The position numbers and the translations under genes were made by a program. A stretch of 64,000 nucleotides of DNA, from contig NZ_FWFT01000002.1 in assembly GCF_900172275.1 (NCBI RefSeq), forward strand, positions 62,001-126,000, in the 5' to 3' direction. The first letter of the stretch is position 1, and every line of letters starts with the position of its first letter. This document shows, one piece after another, positions 50,601 through 60,957 of this stretch. Source of the stretch: Pseudooctadecabacter jejudonensis (lineage in GTDB: Bacteria > Pseudomonadota > Alphaproteobacteria > Rhodobacterales > Rhodobacteraceae). A model generated the notes under the pieces. The model searched no databases, was not told where the DNA came from, and saw only the letters and a list, made by a program, of their open reading frames with translations.

Positions 50601-52385
50601 ATGGACGATCAGAACAAGAACCTACTTCTTGCAACAGCACTCAGTTTCCTCGTGATTTTGGTGTGGTTTGTGTTGTTCCCTCCGCCTCCCGTTGAAGACG
50701 CTGTCGCACCAGATGAGATCGTAGCAGCGGATGGCACGACCCTTCAGATTGACGCCGATGCCCCCACAGATGTGCCAACAGCATCGCTTTTGGCCCCCCA
50801 ATCTGTCGAAGATGCCGCCAGCGAAACCGCCCGGGTGACAATTGACAGCCCTAGCCTGATCGGGTCCTTGTCGCTGACAGGCGGGCGCATTGATGACCTG
50901 CAGTTGAAAAACTACCGTGAGACATTGGACGAGGGTGCAGACCTGGTCCGTTTGCTTGCTCCAATTGGCACCGCGGCACCCTACTACGCTTTGCATGGGT
51001 GGGTGCCCTCCGTCGGCGCGACATCCGACCAGGTTCCCGGACCGTCCACCGAGTGGTCGATTGAATCTGGCGAAATCCTGTCCCCTGGCGCTGATCTTGT
51101 CTTGAGATGGGACAACGGCGCGGGCCTGATTTTCCGCAAAACCTATGCTGTCGACGAAGACTTTCTGTTCACGGTGACCCAAACCGTTGAAAACACCACC
51201 GGCGCGGACGTCGCGTTGCGCCCCTACGGCTTGGTCGCTCGTCATGGTGAACCCTATCAGATTGGTTTTTTCATTCAGCACGAAGGCGTTGTGCGGATGT
51301 CTGATGGGTCCATGGAAGAAATCAACTACGACGACATGCCGGACCTCACCACCGAAGAGGGTCGGATCGAAGTCGAAGAAAACGGCTGGATCGGCTTTTC
51401 CGATCAATACTGGATGACCGCACTGATCCCGACCCCGGGCCGCGACTTCCGGTCAACGGCCCGATTTGCCAACGACATTTACCAGATTGAAACGGTCTAC
51501 CCCATGGTTACCGTTCCAGCGGGTGCCACTGCGGATGCAAGTTCCCAGTTCTTCGCAGGCGCCCAGGAATGGGAAGTCATCCGCACGTACCAAAACGATC
51601 TGGGTATCGACCGTTTCCTCGACAGTATTGACTGGGGCTGGTTCTTCTTTCTCACCAAGCCGATCTTCGCTGTGCTGCATTGGCTGAATGGCTTTATTGG
51701 CAACATGGGCTGGGCAATCATTGGCCTGACCCTGATCATCAAAGCGTTGTTGCTGCCACTGGCGTACAAGTCCTACGTCTCCATGGCGAAGATGCGCGAA
51801 CTCCAACCTGAGATGGAAAAGCTGAAGGAGTCCGCAGGGGATGACCGCGAAAAACTCCAGAAAGGCATGATGGAGCTTTACCGGAAGAATAAGGTGAACC
51901 CTGCGTCTGGGTGCTTGCCGATCTTGATGCAAATCCCGATCTTTTTCTCCCTCTACAAGGTGATTTTTGTGACGATTGAATTGCGTCACGCCCCGTGGGT
52001 CGGCTGGATCAATGACCTGAGCGCGCCAGATCCGTCGTCGATCTTCAACATGTTCGGCCTGTTTCCATGGGACGCGCCAGCCCCCGACAGCATTCTGTCG
52101 CTTGTGTTCATCGGGATCATGCCAATTGCGCTGGGCATTTCAATGTTCCTGCAGCAAAAGCTGAACCCAGCACCCACTGATCCAACCCAAAAGATGATCT
52201 TTGCGTGGATGCCTTGGGTGTTCATGTTCATGCTGGGTGGTTTTGCAAGCGGGCTGGTGCTGTACTGGATTGCGAACAACACGATCACCTTCATCCAACA
52301 GTACGCCATCATGCGCAGCCAAGGATATAAACCCGACATCTTTGGGAACATCACTGGCAGATCCCGCGAGGCCAAAAAGGACTAA
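50601..52385 (+). CDS. yidC: Membrane protein insertase YidC
   Basis: Inserts and folds inner-membrane proteins with or without SecYEG. 594 residues: first helix ([19 protein letters not shown]), a periplasmic beta-supersandwich domain (about 65-350), then the core helices with [24 protein letters not shown] (in parts), the coiled loop [23 protein letters not shown] (in parts), and [21 protein letters not shown]. Followed by engB after a hairpin-rich 85 bp. Confidence 0.94.
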   Translation: MDDQNKNLLLATALSFLVILVWFVLFPPPPVEDAVAPDEIVAADGTTLQIDADAPTDVPTASLLAPQSVEDAASETARVTIDSPSLIGSLSLTGGRIDDLQLKNYRETLDEGADLVRLLAPIGTAAPYYALHGWVPSVGATSDQVPGPSTEWSIESGEILSPGADLVLRWDNGAGLIFRKTYAVDEDFLFTVTQTVENTTGADVALRPYGLVARHGEPYQIGFFIQHEGVVRMSDGSMEEINYDDMPDLTTEEGRIEVEENGWIGFSDQYWMTALIPTPGRDFRSTARFANDIYQIETVYPMVTVPAGATADASSQFFAGAQEWEVIRTYQNDLGIDRFLDSIDWGWFFFLTKPIFAVLHWLNGFIGNMGWAIIGLTLIIKALLLPLAYKSYVSMAKMRELQPEMEKLKESAGDDREKLQKGMMELYRKNKVNPASGCLPILMQIPIFFSLYKVIFVTIELRHAPWVGWINDLSAPDPSSIFNMFGLFPWDAPAPDSILSLVFIGIMPIALGISMFLQQKLNPAPTDPTQKMIFAWMPWVFMFMLGGFASGLVLYWIANNTITFIQQYAIMRSQGYKPDIFGNITGRSREAKKD

Positions 52386-52390
52386 TGCGA

Positions 52391-52449
52391 CCGCCCTGCG
52401 GGGCGGCATTTGAACAGAAATCAGGCCGGTCCTTGATCAGGACCGGCCT
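52391..52449 (+). terminator. Two hairpins between yidC and engB
   Basis: CCGCCC (52391-52396) with GGGCGG (52401-52406), and AGGCCGGTCCT (52423-52433) with AGGACCGGCCT (52439-52449), an 11-bp stem with a 5-base loop. Neither is followed by a T-run; they may modulate read-through or mRNA stability. Confidence 0.45.
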
Positions 52450-52471
52450 GCGCCACATCAAGGGCTTCTCC

Positions 52472-53122
52472 ATGCAACTTCCATTTCCTGCTGCCGAACA
52501 GCCAGACGACATCACCCGTGAGGCGGGGCGCAAGATGTTTGCAGGCGAAACCGAATTTCTAAAGGGCGTCGTTGCGATGAACGGGTTGCCGGAGGCCACG
52601 CGGCCTGAGGTGTGTTTTGCTGGCCGGTCAAACGTTGGTAAATCCAGCCTGATCAATGCCCTTACGGGACGCAAAGGTTTGGCGCGGGCATCCAACACGC
52701 CCGGCCGCACGCAGGAGATCAACTATTTCACCGTCGGCGAAAGCCACTTTTTGGTCGACTTGCCAGGATACGGCTTTGCGAATGCGCCGTTGGCTGTTGT
52801 CGAAAAGTGGCAACGTCTCCTCAAGTCATATCTGCGGGGCCGCGCGACGTTGCGCCGTGCGTTTGTGCTGGTGGATGCGCGCCACGGGATCAAAGCCGTG
52901 GACGAAGAAATCATGGCACTTCTCAGCTCAGCGGCTGTGACGTTCCAATGCGTGCTCACAAAGACCGACAAGCTGAAAAAGGGTGACCTTGACCGCGTGT
53001 TGGCGCAAGTCCGCGAAAAACTGTCCAAACATCCGGCCGCCTATCCGGAGCTTGTCCTGACGTCCTCTGAAAAAGGTGACGGGATTGAAACGTTGCGCGC
53101 AATCATTGCGGGGATAGACTAG
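52472..53122 (+). CDS. engB: Ribosome biogenesis GTPase YihA/EngB
   Basis: 216 residues from the ATG at 52472 ([13 protein letters not shown]). GTPase motifs: P-loop [30 protein letters not shown], and TKTDK (G4). It assists 50S assembly. A start at 52385 is in frame and touches the yidC stop, but the intervening 29 codons are spanned by hairpins and lack family similarity. Precedes argB by 29 bp. Confidence 0.92.
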   Translation: MQLPFPAAEQPDDITREAGRKMFAGETEFLKGVVAMNGLPEATRPEVCFAGRSNVGKSSLINALTGRKGLARASNTPGRTQEINYFTVGESHFLVDLPGYGFANAPLAVVEKWQRLLKSYLRGRATLRRAFVLVDARHGIKAVDEEIMALLSSAAVTFQCVLTKTDKLKKGDLDRVLAQVREKLSKHPAAYPELVLTSSEKGDGIETLRAIIAGID

Positions 53123-53151
53123 GGCTTACGCACGCCCCTCAAAGGCCAGAC

Positions 53152-54018
53152 ATGAGAAAGCAAGACATGAACCGCGATTGGATCGCCACCGCCGCCACCC
53201 TCAGCGCGGCCCTGCCCTATTTGCAACGGTACAACGATGCAGTCGTCGTCATCAAACTGGGCGGCCATGCGATGTCCTCGGACCAAGCAATGGAAGATTT
53301 CGCCCGCGATGTGGTGCTGATGCGGCAGGTCGGCGTGAACCCCGTGATCGTTCACGGCGGTGGGCCGATGATCAATGAGATGTTGGACAGGCTCGCCATC
53401 ACATCCGATTTCGTGAACGGCAAACGGGTCACCGATCAAGCCACGGTTGAGGTGGTCGAGATGGTGCTGTCGGGCCGTGTGAACAAGTGGATCGTCAACG
53501 CGATCAACCAGCAGGGTGGACGGGCGGCAGGGCTGTCAGGCAAGGACGCCAATTTGATGGTCTGCGATCAGGACGCGCCCGAGCTGGGCCTTGTGGGCAC
53601 CCCTGCTGAGGTCGACACCCATGTGCTGACCAAACTGTTTGAGGCCAATATCATCCCCGTCATCGCCCCCTTGGGCACCGGCCGTCAGGGTGAGACATTG
53701 AACGTGAACGGTGATACGGCGGCTGGCGCTGTGGCTGCGGCCCTCAAGGCGGATCGTTTGCTGTTGTTGACAGATGTGCCCGGGGTGATGGACGCGGACA
53801 AAACGGTGCTGACGGATCTGACAACGCAACAGGTTCAGGACATGACACGCGATGGCGTGATCGCGGGCGGCATGATCCCCAAAACCCAAACCTGCCTTGA
53901 TGCCCTGGCCGGTGGGGTGCGCGCCGCTGTGATCCTTGATGGTCGGGCACCCAATGCGTGCCTGTTAGAATTGTTCACCGATCACGGGGCGGGGTCCATC
54001 ATTCGGGCCGCACGGTGA
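53152..54018 (+). CDS. argB: Acetylglutamate kinase
   Basis: Phosphorylates N-acetylglutamate, second step of arginine synthesis. [54 protein letters not shown] and [14 protein letters not shown] are typical. 288 residues from 53152; the ATG at 53167 ([10 protein letters not shown]) is also plausible. Overlaps the ferredoxin-like gene by 4 bases. Confidence 0.94.
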   Translation: MRKQDMNRDWIATAATLSAALPYLQRYNDAVVVIKLGGHAMSSDQAMEDFARDVVLMRQVGVNPVIVHGGGPMINEMLDRLAITSDFVNGKRVTDQATVEVVEMVLSGRVNKWIVNAINQQGGRAAGLSGKDANLMVCDQDAPELGLVGTPAEVDTHVLTKLFEANIIPVIAPLGTGRQGETLNVNGDTAAGAVAAALKADRLLLLTDVPGVMDADKTVLTDLTTQQVQDMTRDGVIAGGMIPKTQTCLDALAGGVRAAVILDGRAPNACLLELFTDHGAGSIIRAAR

Positions 54019-54635
54019 CGCTGGATGACATCGCCACAGCCGCGGCTGAGTGGCAACTGACCCCTTTGGGGGCATTGTATGAAGCGGGCCAAACAATCGT
54101 TCTGTTGGGCCCGAAGGAGCCGGGATTTTGGCGCTTTGTCACCCAGTCTGCGGCTTTCACCTCTGCTAAGGCCGACCCCTTGGATTCATGGTCAACCAAG
54201 GCAATTACGGCTTTGGCGACGCAGACCGGCAGCGTGGCGGTCTTTCCTTTTGGTGGCCCCCCGTTTCATCCGTTCATCACATGGGCGCTGCGCAGCGGGG
54301 CCGCATGGCAAAGCCCTGTCGGCCTGTTGGTCCACCCAGACGCGGGGCTATTGGTATCCTATCGCGGGGCGCTTGTGTTCGAGGGGGCGTTGGCCCTGCC
54401 CCCTGCGGGCACCCGGCCCTGCGACACCTGCGCAGGTCAACCCTGCCGCACGGCCTGTCCAGTGACAGCGTTGGACGGGCAAAGCTATGACGTGCCAAAA
54501 TGCAAGGCGCACATTGATGTCAGCCCCACCTGCCAAGCGGCCTGCCAAGTGCGCATGGCCTGTCCCATCAGCCAATCATACGGGCGTGATCCGGCGCAAA
54601 CCGCGTACCATATGAAGGTGTTTCATTCCCCATGA
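54015..54635 (+). CDS. Ferredoxin-like 4Fe-4S protein
   Basis: 206 residues from a GTG at 54015 overlapping the argB stop (GTGA). The N-terminal 140 residues have no motif I recognise; the C-terminal part has [15 protein letters not shown] and [22 protein letters not shown] (in parts), enough cysteines for one or two 4Fe-4S clusters. Similar to QueG/BzaA-type C-terminal ferredoxin modules but without their N-terminal domain. Its stop overlaps the next start. Function not known; probably electron transfer. Confidence 0.75.
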   Translation: MTLDDIATAAAEWQLTPLGALYEAGQTIVLLGPKEPGFWRFVTQSAAFTSAKADPLDSWSTKAITALATQTGSVAVFPFGGPPFHPFITWALRSGAAWQSPVGLLVHPDAGLLVSYRGALVFEGALALPPAGTRPCDTCAGQPCRTACPVTALDGQSYDVPKCKAHIDVSPTCQAACQVRMACPISQSYGRDPAQTAYHMKVFHSP

Positions 54636-55141
54636 CCAAACGTCTGATCCTAATCCGCCATGCAAAATCCAGTTGGGACAGCCCATCGGACGATCATGCG
54701 CGTCCCTTGAATGACCGCGGACGGAAGGCGTGCAAAGACTTAGGACATTGGTTGTCTGGGCGCGGGCATGTGCCGGACGCTGTATTCTGCAGTGATGCCG
54801 CCCGGACAGTCGAAACGACGGACCGCATTGTTGCGGCGATGGATTGCACGCCGGACGTCACCTACCTGAACCGGCTGTATCATGCGACCCCAGAAACGTT
54901 GATGGACGTCGTGAAGAGCGCGAATGGATCCTGCGCCGCCATCATCGCGCACAATCCTGGGATTGCCTATTTTGCCGAACAGATCGTGACGGGCTCTCCG
55001 GAACATCCACAGTTCTTCAATTACCCCACGGGCGCGATATTGGTGTGTGATCTGCCCATAACAAACTGGGCCGACGCAACATCTGCATCGGCCCAGCTGA
55101 TTGATTTTGTCGTCCCAAAGGATCTGTCAGGCGGCGGCTAA
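54632..55141 (+). CDS. SixA-like histidine phosphatase
   Basis: 169 residues. Phosphohistidine motif LILIRHAKSSWDSP with RHA catalytic residues, FCSDAARTVETTD, and IIAHNPGIAYFAEQI with the second His. The RHAKS/HNP pattern is that of the SixA group, which dephosphorylates Hpt domains in E. coli. Overlaps the ferredoxin-like gene. The target here is unknown. Confidence 0.85.
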   Translation: MTKRLILIRHAKSSWDSPSDDHARPLNDRGRKACKDLGHWLSGRGHVPDAVFCSDAARTVETTDRIVAAMDCTPDVTYLNRLYHATPETLMDVVKSANGSCAAIIAHNPGIAYFAEQIVTGSPEHPQFFNYPTGAILVCDLPITNWADATSASAQLIDFVVPKDLSGGG

Positions 55142-55158
55142 AATTCCGGAATTTTAGC
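55137..55158. terminator. 22-bp perfect palindrome between convergent sixA-like gene and bztD
   Basis: Arms GCTAAAATTCC and GGAATTTTAGC meet directly; the A- and T-tracts give U-rich ends on both transcripts. It spans the phosphatase stop codon and ends 9 bp from the bztD stop, so it may serve as a terminator for both. Confidence 0.6.
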
Positions 55159-55166
55159 GTCCCGCG

Positions 55167-55958
55167 TCAGTGGCCGAGGATCTGGCTCAGGAACAGTTTG
55201 GTCCGGTCGGATTGCGGGTTGTTGAAGAACTCTTCCGGTTCGTTCTGTTCCACAATCTGGCCCGCATCCATAAAGATCACGCGGTTTGCGACCTGACGGG
55301 CAAAGCCCATTTCATGGGTCACGCACAGCATTGTCATGCCTTCTTCCGCAAGCTCGATCATGGTGTCGAGGACTTCCTTGATCATCTCAGGGTCAAGCGC
55401 AGACGTCGGTTCATCGAACAACATGATCCGTGGCTTCATGCACAACGACCGGGCGATGGCCACACGTTGCTGCTGACCACCAGACAACTGGCCTGGATAT
55501 TTGTCGGCCTGTTCTGGGATTTTCACCTTTTCAAGGTAATGCATCGCCGTCTCTTCGGCTTCCTTTTTGGGCGTTTTGCGCACCCAGATCGGGGCCAAGG
55601 TACAATTCTCAAGGATCGTCAGGTGCGGAAACAGGTTGAAGTGCTGAAAGCACATGCCGACCTCTGACCGGATTTTGTCGATGTTCTTGAGGTCCGACGA
55701 CAGTTCGGTCCCGTCGACGATGATCTGCCCCGCCTGATGTTCCTCAAGACGGTTGATGCAGCGGATCAACGTGGATTTACCGGAGCCAGACGGCCCGCAA
55801 ATCACGATCCGTTCGCCACGGTTCACAGTCAGATTGATATCACGCAGAACGTGGAACGTACCGTACCACTTGTTCATGTCGTTGATCTGGATGGCGACCT
55901 CATCAGAGACCGTCATGTTGCTGCGATCGATTTCGCGGTTTGTTGCGAGTTCAGACAT
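55167..55958 (-). CDS. bztD: Acidic/general amino acid ABC transporter ATP-binding protein
   Basis: 263 residues. Walker [17 protein letters not shown], signature [15 protein letters not shown], Walker [15 protein letters not shown], switch His VTHEMGFA. Polar amino acid (HAAT) type. Fourth gene of bztABCD (minus strand). BztABCD of R. capsulatus takes up glutamate, glutamine, aspartate and asparagine. Confidence 0.9.
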   Translation of the reverse strand: MSELATNREIDRSNMTVSDEVAIQINDMNKWYGTFHVLRDINLTVNRGERIVICGPSGSGKSTLIRCINRLEEHQAGQIIVDGTELSSDLKNIDKIRSEVGMCFQHFNLFPHLTILENCTLAPIWVRKTPKKEAEETAMHYLEKVKIPEQADKYPGQLSGGQQQRVAIARSLCMKPRIMLFDEPTSALDPEMIKEVLDTMIELAEEGMTMLCVTHEMGFARQVANRVIFMDAGQIVEQNEPEEFFNNPQSDRTKLFLSQILGH

Positions 55959-55969
55959 TTCAGGTCTCC

Positions 55970-58339
55970 TTAACGGTGCTCACGCTGGAGCTTTCTTTCG
56001 AGGTAGAGGGAATAACGGCCCATGCCGAAGCAGAAGATGAAGAACAGCGCGCCGATAAAGACGAACAGTTCCCAATAGATGCCGTTCCAATCGGTGTCCG
56101 CGCGGATTGCGTTGGACAGGCCAATCGGGTCAAGCAAGCCGATGAAGACCACAAGAACGGTATCTTTGAACAGGCCGATAAACGTGTTCACGATGCCCGG
56201 GATGGAGATCTTCAGCGCCTGCGGCAGCACAATCAACTGCATGGATTGCCAGTAGCTGAGGCCAAGGCTGTCCGCGCCTTCGTACTGCCCTGTGGGAAGT
56301 GCTGCGAGACCGCCGCGGATGACTTCCGCGATGTAGGCCGCCGAGAACAGCGTCACCATGATGATCACACGCAGCATCAAGTCAAAATTCGTACCCGGAG
56401 GCAGGAAGTAGTTGAGAAGAAGCGACGCGGTGAACAGCCAGACAATCAACGGCACGCCGCGGATCACCTCAATAAAGGCCACACAAATCTTGTTCACAAA
56501 GAACAGATGCGACTGACGGCCAAGGGCCAGCAGAATACCAAGAGGCAGCGAAAGCACGATGCCCGCGATGCCGATGATCAGCGCCAACATGAACCCACCG
56601 ATCTGGCGGCTGTCGATGGGGCGCAGGCCCACGCGGCCAAGTTCGGCATAGGTATCACGGATGGACGCCCCGACGCTGAGTTCCTGATTACGCGCGCCAA
56701 GGTAGGCGTTCAGGGCCGCGGCATCCTCGGATGTGGCATCCTCCGGCAGCTGGTTGACGTCGATCATGTTGCGATAGGCGCTTGGCACGGCGTCGCGCAA
56801 TTCTTGTGTGGTGGCCCGCAACTCCGGCAGGCTGTTCTCACGTTCCGTCAAGGAATTCAGCGCCGTCAGAAAACCGCGGTTTTCGGTCTGCTGAGACGAG
56901 ATGCGGAAGTTATCTTGCGCAATCGTCGTCGCCTCATCGCGCAGCTGTGTCAGCTGGGCCATGTTGGCGACCAGTGCCGCTTGTGGCGCCTCAAGATCAG
57001 ATGCATTGGCTGCAATGATCTTGTCTTTGATACCATCAAGGGTGTCGACGTCGCTTTGCACCAACGCCGATGCCGTCGCGATGTCCGCCCGTAGGGCAGC
57101 CAGATCACTGGCGGAGGCATCCGCAGTCAGACCAGTTGCAAGGTCAATCAGATCGCCCAAGGAATCGGTCAGATCAGATTTTGCGACCAGCGCATCGATG
57201 TCCTCGGTGATGGAGGCATCTGCCTGGGTCGCACCAGCCGCCAACAAAGCGGCAACATCAGCCGGATCGGCGGTGTTGCTTTCGATATCGTTCAGCGCAT
57301 CGCCCAGGAACTTGTTCACATCCGCGATCAGCCCGTCAATTGACGCTGCTGCCGCTTCGGCATCCGCCAAGTCGGCCTCACTGTCGCTGGCCGCTTCAGG
57401 AACACCGCCCCATTCAGACAAGATATCTTCAATCTGGCCGATGCTTTCTTCCGCACCATTAAGGAGCTGAACAGCGTCCTCCTTCGGCTCAATCTGCTGA
57501 TCAATCGCGAATTCCTCAATGCGGATTTCGGTCATCTCAACCAGCAAGGCGTTTTTGGTTTCGACGGCTGCGGCGATTTCGGAAGCTTTTGCTTCGGCGT
57601 CGGCCTCAAGCGCTGCGATTTGCACCGGCAGGTCTTCGGCCTGTTGGTTCAGAGACGCCACTGTGTCCTCCAGACGGCCTGCGCCAACCATGCGGTTCAG
57701 GCTGTCGTCGATGGGGCCCATCAGGGCGCCCCACCAGACCAAGGCCGCCACAAGTGCACCGAGGTTGGCTACAATTGGTCCCGACACTTTGCTCAGGATT
57801 TTGTAGGCGACGAAGGCCGCAACAAACCCAAGGAGCGCCAAAATAGGCGTCCAGACCGCACCGCCCCAGATGAGCCAGGTGGCCAGGAAGGGATAAACGA
57901 CCGTAAACCAGATCAACTGGCCCGGCACCCGTTCAGCGAACAGCACGGGGGCCAGCGCCACGAAGAACAGAACGAAGGCCAGAATAGGCCGCCAGTACAG
58001 CTCCGGCGGGTAGAACCCGAACAGGATCTGCAACCAACGGTCTTCGATCACCGCCCAGCAGGCCCCGTCGTGGCTGTCCTTGTAGAAACTGAACAGAACC
58101 TCACGGCATTCGGTCAGCGACCCCGCGTTCCAGACGCCGCCAAAAGCCCATGGCAGCACGAGTGCAAGCGCCCAATAGATGACGAACAAGGAAATCACGG
58201 TCAGCAAGATGTTGACCCAACCTGAAAACAGGTTTTCGCGGATCCATTTGATCACGCCGCGTTCTGTGACGGGTGGCTCTTGCTCACTCAACATGGTTTC
58301 GCGGACGTAGGAGACGGATTGTGCGTGTGTTTCGCTCAT
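55970..58339 (-). CDS. bztC: Amino acid ABC transporter permease BztC with a ~360-residue insertion
   Basis: 789 residues, where BztC is normally about 430. Residues 1-210 match the usual N-terminal part ([33 protein letters not shown]), and 571-789 match the permease core ([36 protein letters not shown] loop [20 protein letters not shown]). Between them lies about 360 residues rich in Ala, Asp, Glu, Leu and heptads, predicted coiled coil, e.g. [19 protein letters not shown], without membrane segments, probably periplasmic. Frame and codon use are continuous, so this is an insertion and not an assembly join. One base separates the stop from the bztB start region. Confidence 0.88.
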   Translation of the reverse strand: MSETHAQSVSYVRETMLSEQEPPVTERGVIKWIRENLFSGWVNILLTVISLFVIYWALALVLPWAFGGVWNAGSLTECREVLFSFYKDSHDGACWAVIEDRWLQILFGFYPPELYWRPILAFVLFFVALAPVLFAERVPGQLIWFTVVYPFLATWLIWGGAVWTPILALLGFVAAFVAYKILSKVSGPIVANLGALVAALVWWGALMGPIDDSLNRMVGAGRLEDTVASLNQQAEDLPVQIAALEADAEAKASEIAAAVETKNALLVEMTEIRIEEFAIDQQIEPKEDAVQLLNGAEESIGQIEDILSEWGGVPEAASDSEADLADAEAAAASIDGLIADVNKFLGDALNDIESNTADPADVAALLAAGATQADASITEDIDALVAKSDLTDSLGDLIDLATGLTADASASDLAALRADIATASALVQSDVDTLDGIKDKIIAANASDLEAPQAALVANMAQLTQLRDEATTIAQDNFRISSQQTENRGFLTALNSLTERENSLPELRATTQELRDAVPSAYRNMIDVNQLPEDATSEDAAALNAYLGARNQELSVGASIRDTYAELGRVGLRPIDSRQIGGFMLALIIGIAGIVLSLPLGILLALGRQSHLFFVNKICVAFIEVIRGVPLIVWLFTASLLLNYFLPPGTNFDLMLRVIIMVTLFSAAYIAEVIRGGLAALPTGQYEGADSLGLSYWQSMQLIVLPQALKISIPGIVNTFIGLFKDTVLVVFIGLLDPIGLSNAIRADTDWNGIYWELFVFIGALFFIFCFGMGRYSLYLERKLQREHR

Positions 58340-58340
58340 A

Positions 58341-59573
58341 TCAACGCTCCTGCAGCTGAGTGCGGTTGTTGTAGACGTTCATCACCGCTGAGATCAGCAG
58401 GCTGAGGACAAGGTAGAAGGCGCCCAACAGCAACATCCCCTCAAGCTCACGGCCTGTTTGGTTGATGGTGATGCCACCAAGGGTGGACCGGACGTCCATA
58501 TAGCCCACCGCAATTGCCAGCGACGAGTTCTTGGTCAGGTTCAGGTACTGGGAAATCAGCGGCGGAATGATGACGCGCATGGCCTGCGGCAAGATCACGA
58601 GGTTCATCGTGCGATTGGGGCGCAGGCCCAATGCGGATGCGGCCTCGGACTGGCCTTTGGAAATGGCGAGGATACCCGCACGGACGATTTCAGCGATAAA
58701 CGCGCCTGTGTACAGCGACAACGCCAGCCACAGCGCGATCAGAGAGTTCCGCAAATGGATGCCGTCGGTGAAGTTGAACCCGCGAATGTAGGGGTACTGC
58801 ATTGTGGCGCCCATCAGCACCAGCACAAGACCGGCTGGTATGATCAACAGACCCAGTTGCTGCCACCACGTCGTGGGGCGGTCACCGGTGGCTTCCTGAA
58901 TCGCGTCGGCGCGGCGGCGCACCACGCGGATGACCAACAGAGACGCCACGAGAACGACAATCACAGCCAGCCAATTCATCGCAGCACTGGCGAACCAGCC
59001 GCTCTCAAACACGACGCCGGGCACATAGACGCCGCGGTTTGTCACCGCGACGGTTTCGCCCAGGATCATGGACGCGTCACCGCCGACCTTGAAATCACGC
59101 GGTTGCGGCATGCCCTCGGTCATCAGCGCGAAGATGGCGATGATCCACAGCAGCAACGGCACGTTACGGAAGCCTTCGACGTAGACGGCCATCAATTTGT
59201 TGACGATCCAGTTTTTGGACAGACGCAGAACCCCTGCAATCACGCCCAGAATGGTCGCCAGAATGCAGCCCAAAAAGGCCACGAGAATGGTGTTCAGAAT
59301 GCCCACAATGGCTGCTTGGCCGTGGGTCGATTGGGAAGAATATTCCACCAGTCGTTGGTTGATGTCGTAGCCCGCAGGCTGGGACAAAAACCCGAAATCG
59401 AAATCTTTGCCCAAGGCGGACAAGTTTTGGATGGTGTTGTTCACCAACCAGTAAAGACCCAAAATCACAAGGATCATCGCTATCACTTGGATGGTGATCG
59501 ACCTGTAACGGGTATCATAAAGAAGCTGACTAAGCCGGAAACCGGCTTTCGGTGGATCGGTTAGCGTTGTCAT
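58341..59573 (-). CDS. bztB: Amino acid ABC transporter permease BztB
   Basis: 410 residues from the ATG at 59573 (MTTLTDPPKAGFRLSQLLYDTRYRS in part), with GGGAG 8 bases upstream. HAAT-type permease: VEGFRNVPLLLWI, FIAEIVRAGILAISKGQ, EAA loop ALGLRPNRTMNLVILPQAMRV. The periplasmic loop between helices 3 and 4 (GETVAVTNRGVYVPGVVF) is of the length usual for BztB, unlike its partner BztC. Second gene of bztABCD, 155 bp after bztA with a hairpin between. Confidence 0.9.
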   Translation of the reverse strand: MTTLTDPPKAGFRLSQLLYDTRYRSITIQVIAMILVILGLYWLVNNTIQNLSALGKDFDFGFLSQPAGYDINQRLVEYSSQSTHGQAAIVGILNTILVAFLGCILATILGVIAGVLRLSKNWIVNKLMAVYVEGFRNVPLLLWIIAIFALMTEGMPQPRDFKVGGDASMILGETVAVTNRGVYVPGVVFESGWFASAAMNWLAVIVVLVASLLVIRVVRRRADAIQEATGDRPTTWWQQLGLLIIPAGLVLVLMGATMQYPYIRGFNFTDGIHLRNSLIALWLALSLYTGAFIAEIVRAGILAISKGQSEAASALGLRPNRTMNLVILPQAMRVIIPPLISQYLNLTKNSSLAIAVGYMDVRSTLGGITINQTGRELEGMLLLGAFYLVLSLLISAVMNVYNNRTQLQER

Positions 59574-59684
59574 ACGCGAACTCCCTGTCCCTGTCGGGTT
59601 GTCCAAAGTCCTCATCCATGCGGTTGGCCCGCGAACGGCTTTGGGTTCTCGTTATTGGTGTGGTGGTGGTGTCGTCTATTGGTG

Positions 59685-59714
59685 AAAGGGCGCGATCCGA
59701 AGACCGCGCCCTTT
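59685..59714 (-). terminator. Terminator-like hairpin between bztA and bztB
   Basis: AAAGGGCGCG (59685-59694) and CGCGCCCTTT (59705-59714) form a perfect 10-bp stem with a 10-base loop, followed on the minus strand by CACC rather than a long T-run. It lies 14 bp after the bztA stop and likely limits read-through into bztBCD. Confidence 0.6.
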
Positions 59715-59728
59715 GCGTCAGCTAAAAC

Positions 59729-60745
59729 TTAGCGGAAAGGTGGGGAGTAGATCAGGCCACCTTCGGTCCACTGCGCGTTCAGACCGCGTGCCAGACCGAT
59801 TGGCGTGTTCTCACCGATGTTCTTTTCGAACAGCTCACCGTAGTTGCCGCCCGCCATGATGGCGTTCTTGGCCCAGTCAGCGTCCAGACCCAGCATCGCG
59901 CCCAGTTCACCTTCGGTGCCCAGCAGACGGTTGATTTCTGGGTTGTTTGTGCCTGCGGACAGCTCTTCGATGTTCGCGGAGGTCACGTTCAGCTCTTCAG
60001 CTGTCACCAGTGCGTTCAGCGTCCAGCGGACAATGTCGCCCCATTCGTTGTCGCCGTGACGTACGAGTGGGCCCAGTGGCTCTTTGGAGACGATTTCTGG
60101 CAGCAGGACGTGGTCGCCTGGTGCTTCGAATGTGGCGCGTGTTGCGGCCAGACCGGAGGCGTCTGTTGTGTAGACGTCACAAGCGCCAGCAAGGTACTGC
60201 TGCTGAGCTTCGGCATTGGTTTCGATTGGCACGGGCTCATAGCTGATGTTGTTGGAACGGAAGTAATCCGCCAGGTTCAGCTCTGTCGTGGTGCCTGTCT
60301 GGATGCAGACAGTTGCGCCGTCCAGATCTTTTGCGGAGGACACACCGAGGTCACGTGGGACCATGAAGCCCTGACCGTCGTAGTAGTTCACGCCAACAAA
60401 TTCGAACTTGAGGTCGACGTCACGGGAGAATGTCCACGTGGTGTTACGTGCCAGCATGTCGATTTCGCCGGAGGCCAGCGCGGTGAAGCGTGTCTGACCG
60501 GTTGTTGGAACGAATTCAACAGCCATCGGATCGCCAAGAACGGCAGCAGCCACAGCACGGCATACGCCAACGTCAAAACCGTCCCACACGCCGTTTGCGT
60601 CGGGTGCAGCAAAACCGGTCAAGCCAGTTGTCACACCGCAGTTCAGCGTACCGCGGGCTTTGACATCGTCAAGCGTCGCTGCACCAGCTGCACCGGCGGC
60701 CAGACCAGCAACGGTCATTGCACCGAGGAGTACAGATTTTTTCAT
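59729..60745 (-). CDS. bztA: Acidic/general amino acid-binding periplasmic protein
   Basis: 338 residues with a signal peptide (MKKSVLLGAMTVAGLAAGAAGA). Family pattern: TLDDVKARGTLNCGVTTGLTGFAAPDANGVWDGFDVGVCRAVAAAV (in parts), RFTALASGEIDMLARNTTWTFSRD, VCIQTGTTTELNLADYF. First gene of bztABCD. The 212-bp upstream stretch (60746-60957) shows no gene; RBS GGAAGAGG precedes the ATG. Confidence 0.91.
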   Translation of the reverse strand: MKKSVLLGAMTVAGLAAGAAGAATLDDVKARGTLNCGVTTGLTGFAAPDANGVWDGFDVGVCRAVAAAVLGDPMAVEFVPTTGQTRFTALASGEIDMLARNTTWTFSRDVDLKFEFVGVNYYDGQGFMVPRDLGVSSAKDLDGATVCIQTGTTTELNLADYFRSNNISYEPVPIETNAEAQQQYLAGACDVYTTDASGLAATRATFEAPGDHVLLPEIVSKEPLGPLVRHGDNEWGDIVRWTLNALVTAEELNVTSANIEELSAGTNNPEINRLLGTEGELGAMLGLDADWAKNAIMAGGNYGELFEKNIGENTPIGLARGLNAQWTEGGLIYSPPFR

Positions 60746-60957
60746 AAGATACCTCTTCCTGAGTTTCCCCGCGTGAGTGTGCAGGGTTTTTTTGTTCTGC
60801 CCCTGATAAGATCAAAGACAGGTGTGATTTGTCGCAGGCAAGCCCGCGCAACGCACATAGAGTGGTTCGATTCATCCACAGAGGTCAAGAGGCGCGGCGG
60901 TGCTTTTGCAGCAAAACGTTAAGATCTTCGCCACGCCCGTCCAATATGGCGGCTCTT

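Noticed and set aside
52385-52471. Earlier start for EngB touching the yidC stop
   Set aside because: The 29 codons are covered by two hairpins and do not resemble EngB N-termini; the ATG at 52472 fits the family.
55940-57094. Long plus-strand open frame across bztC
   Set aside because: Low-complexity Gln/Arg/Asp-rich translation opposite the BztC insertion and core; an antisense shadow of GC-rich codons.
58458-59564. Plus-strand open frame across bztB
   Set aside because: No signal, no motif, and fully antisense to a recognisable permease.
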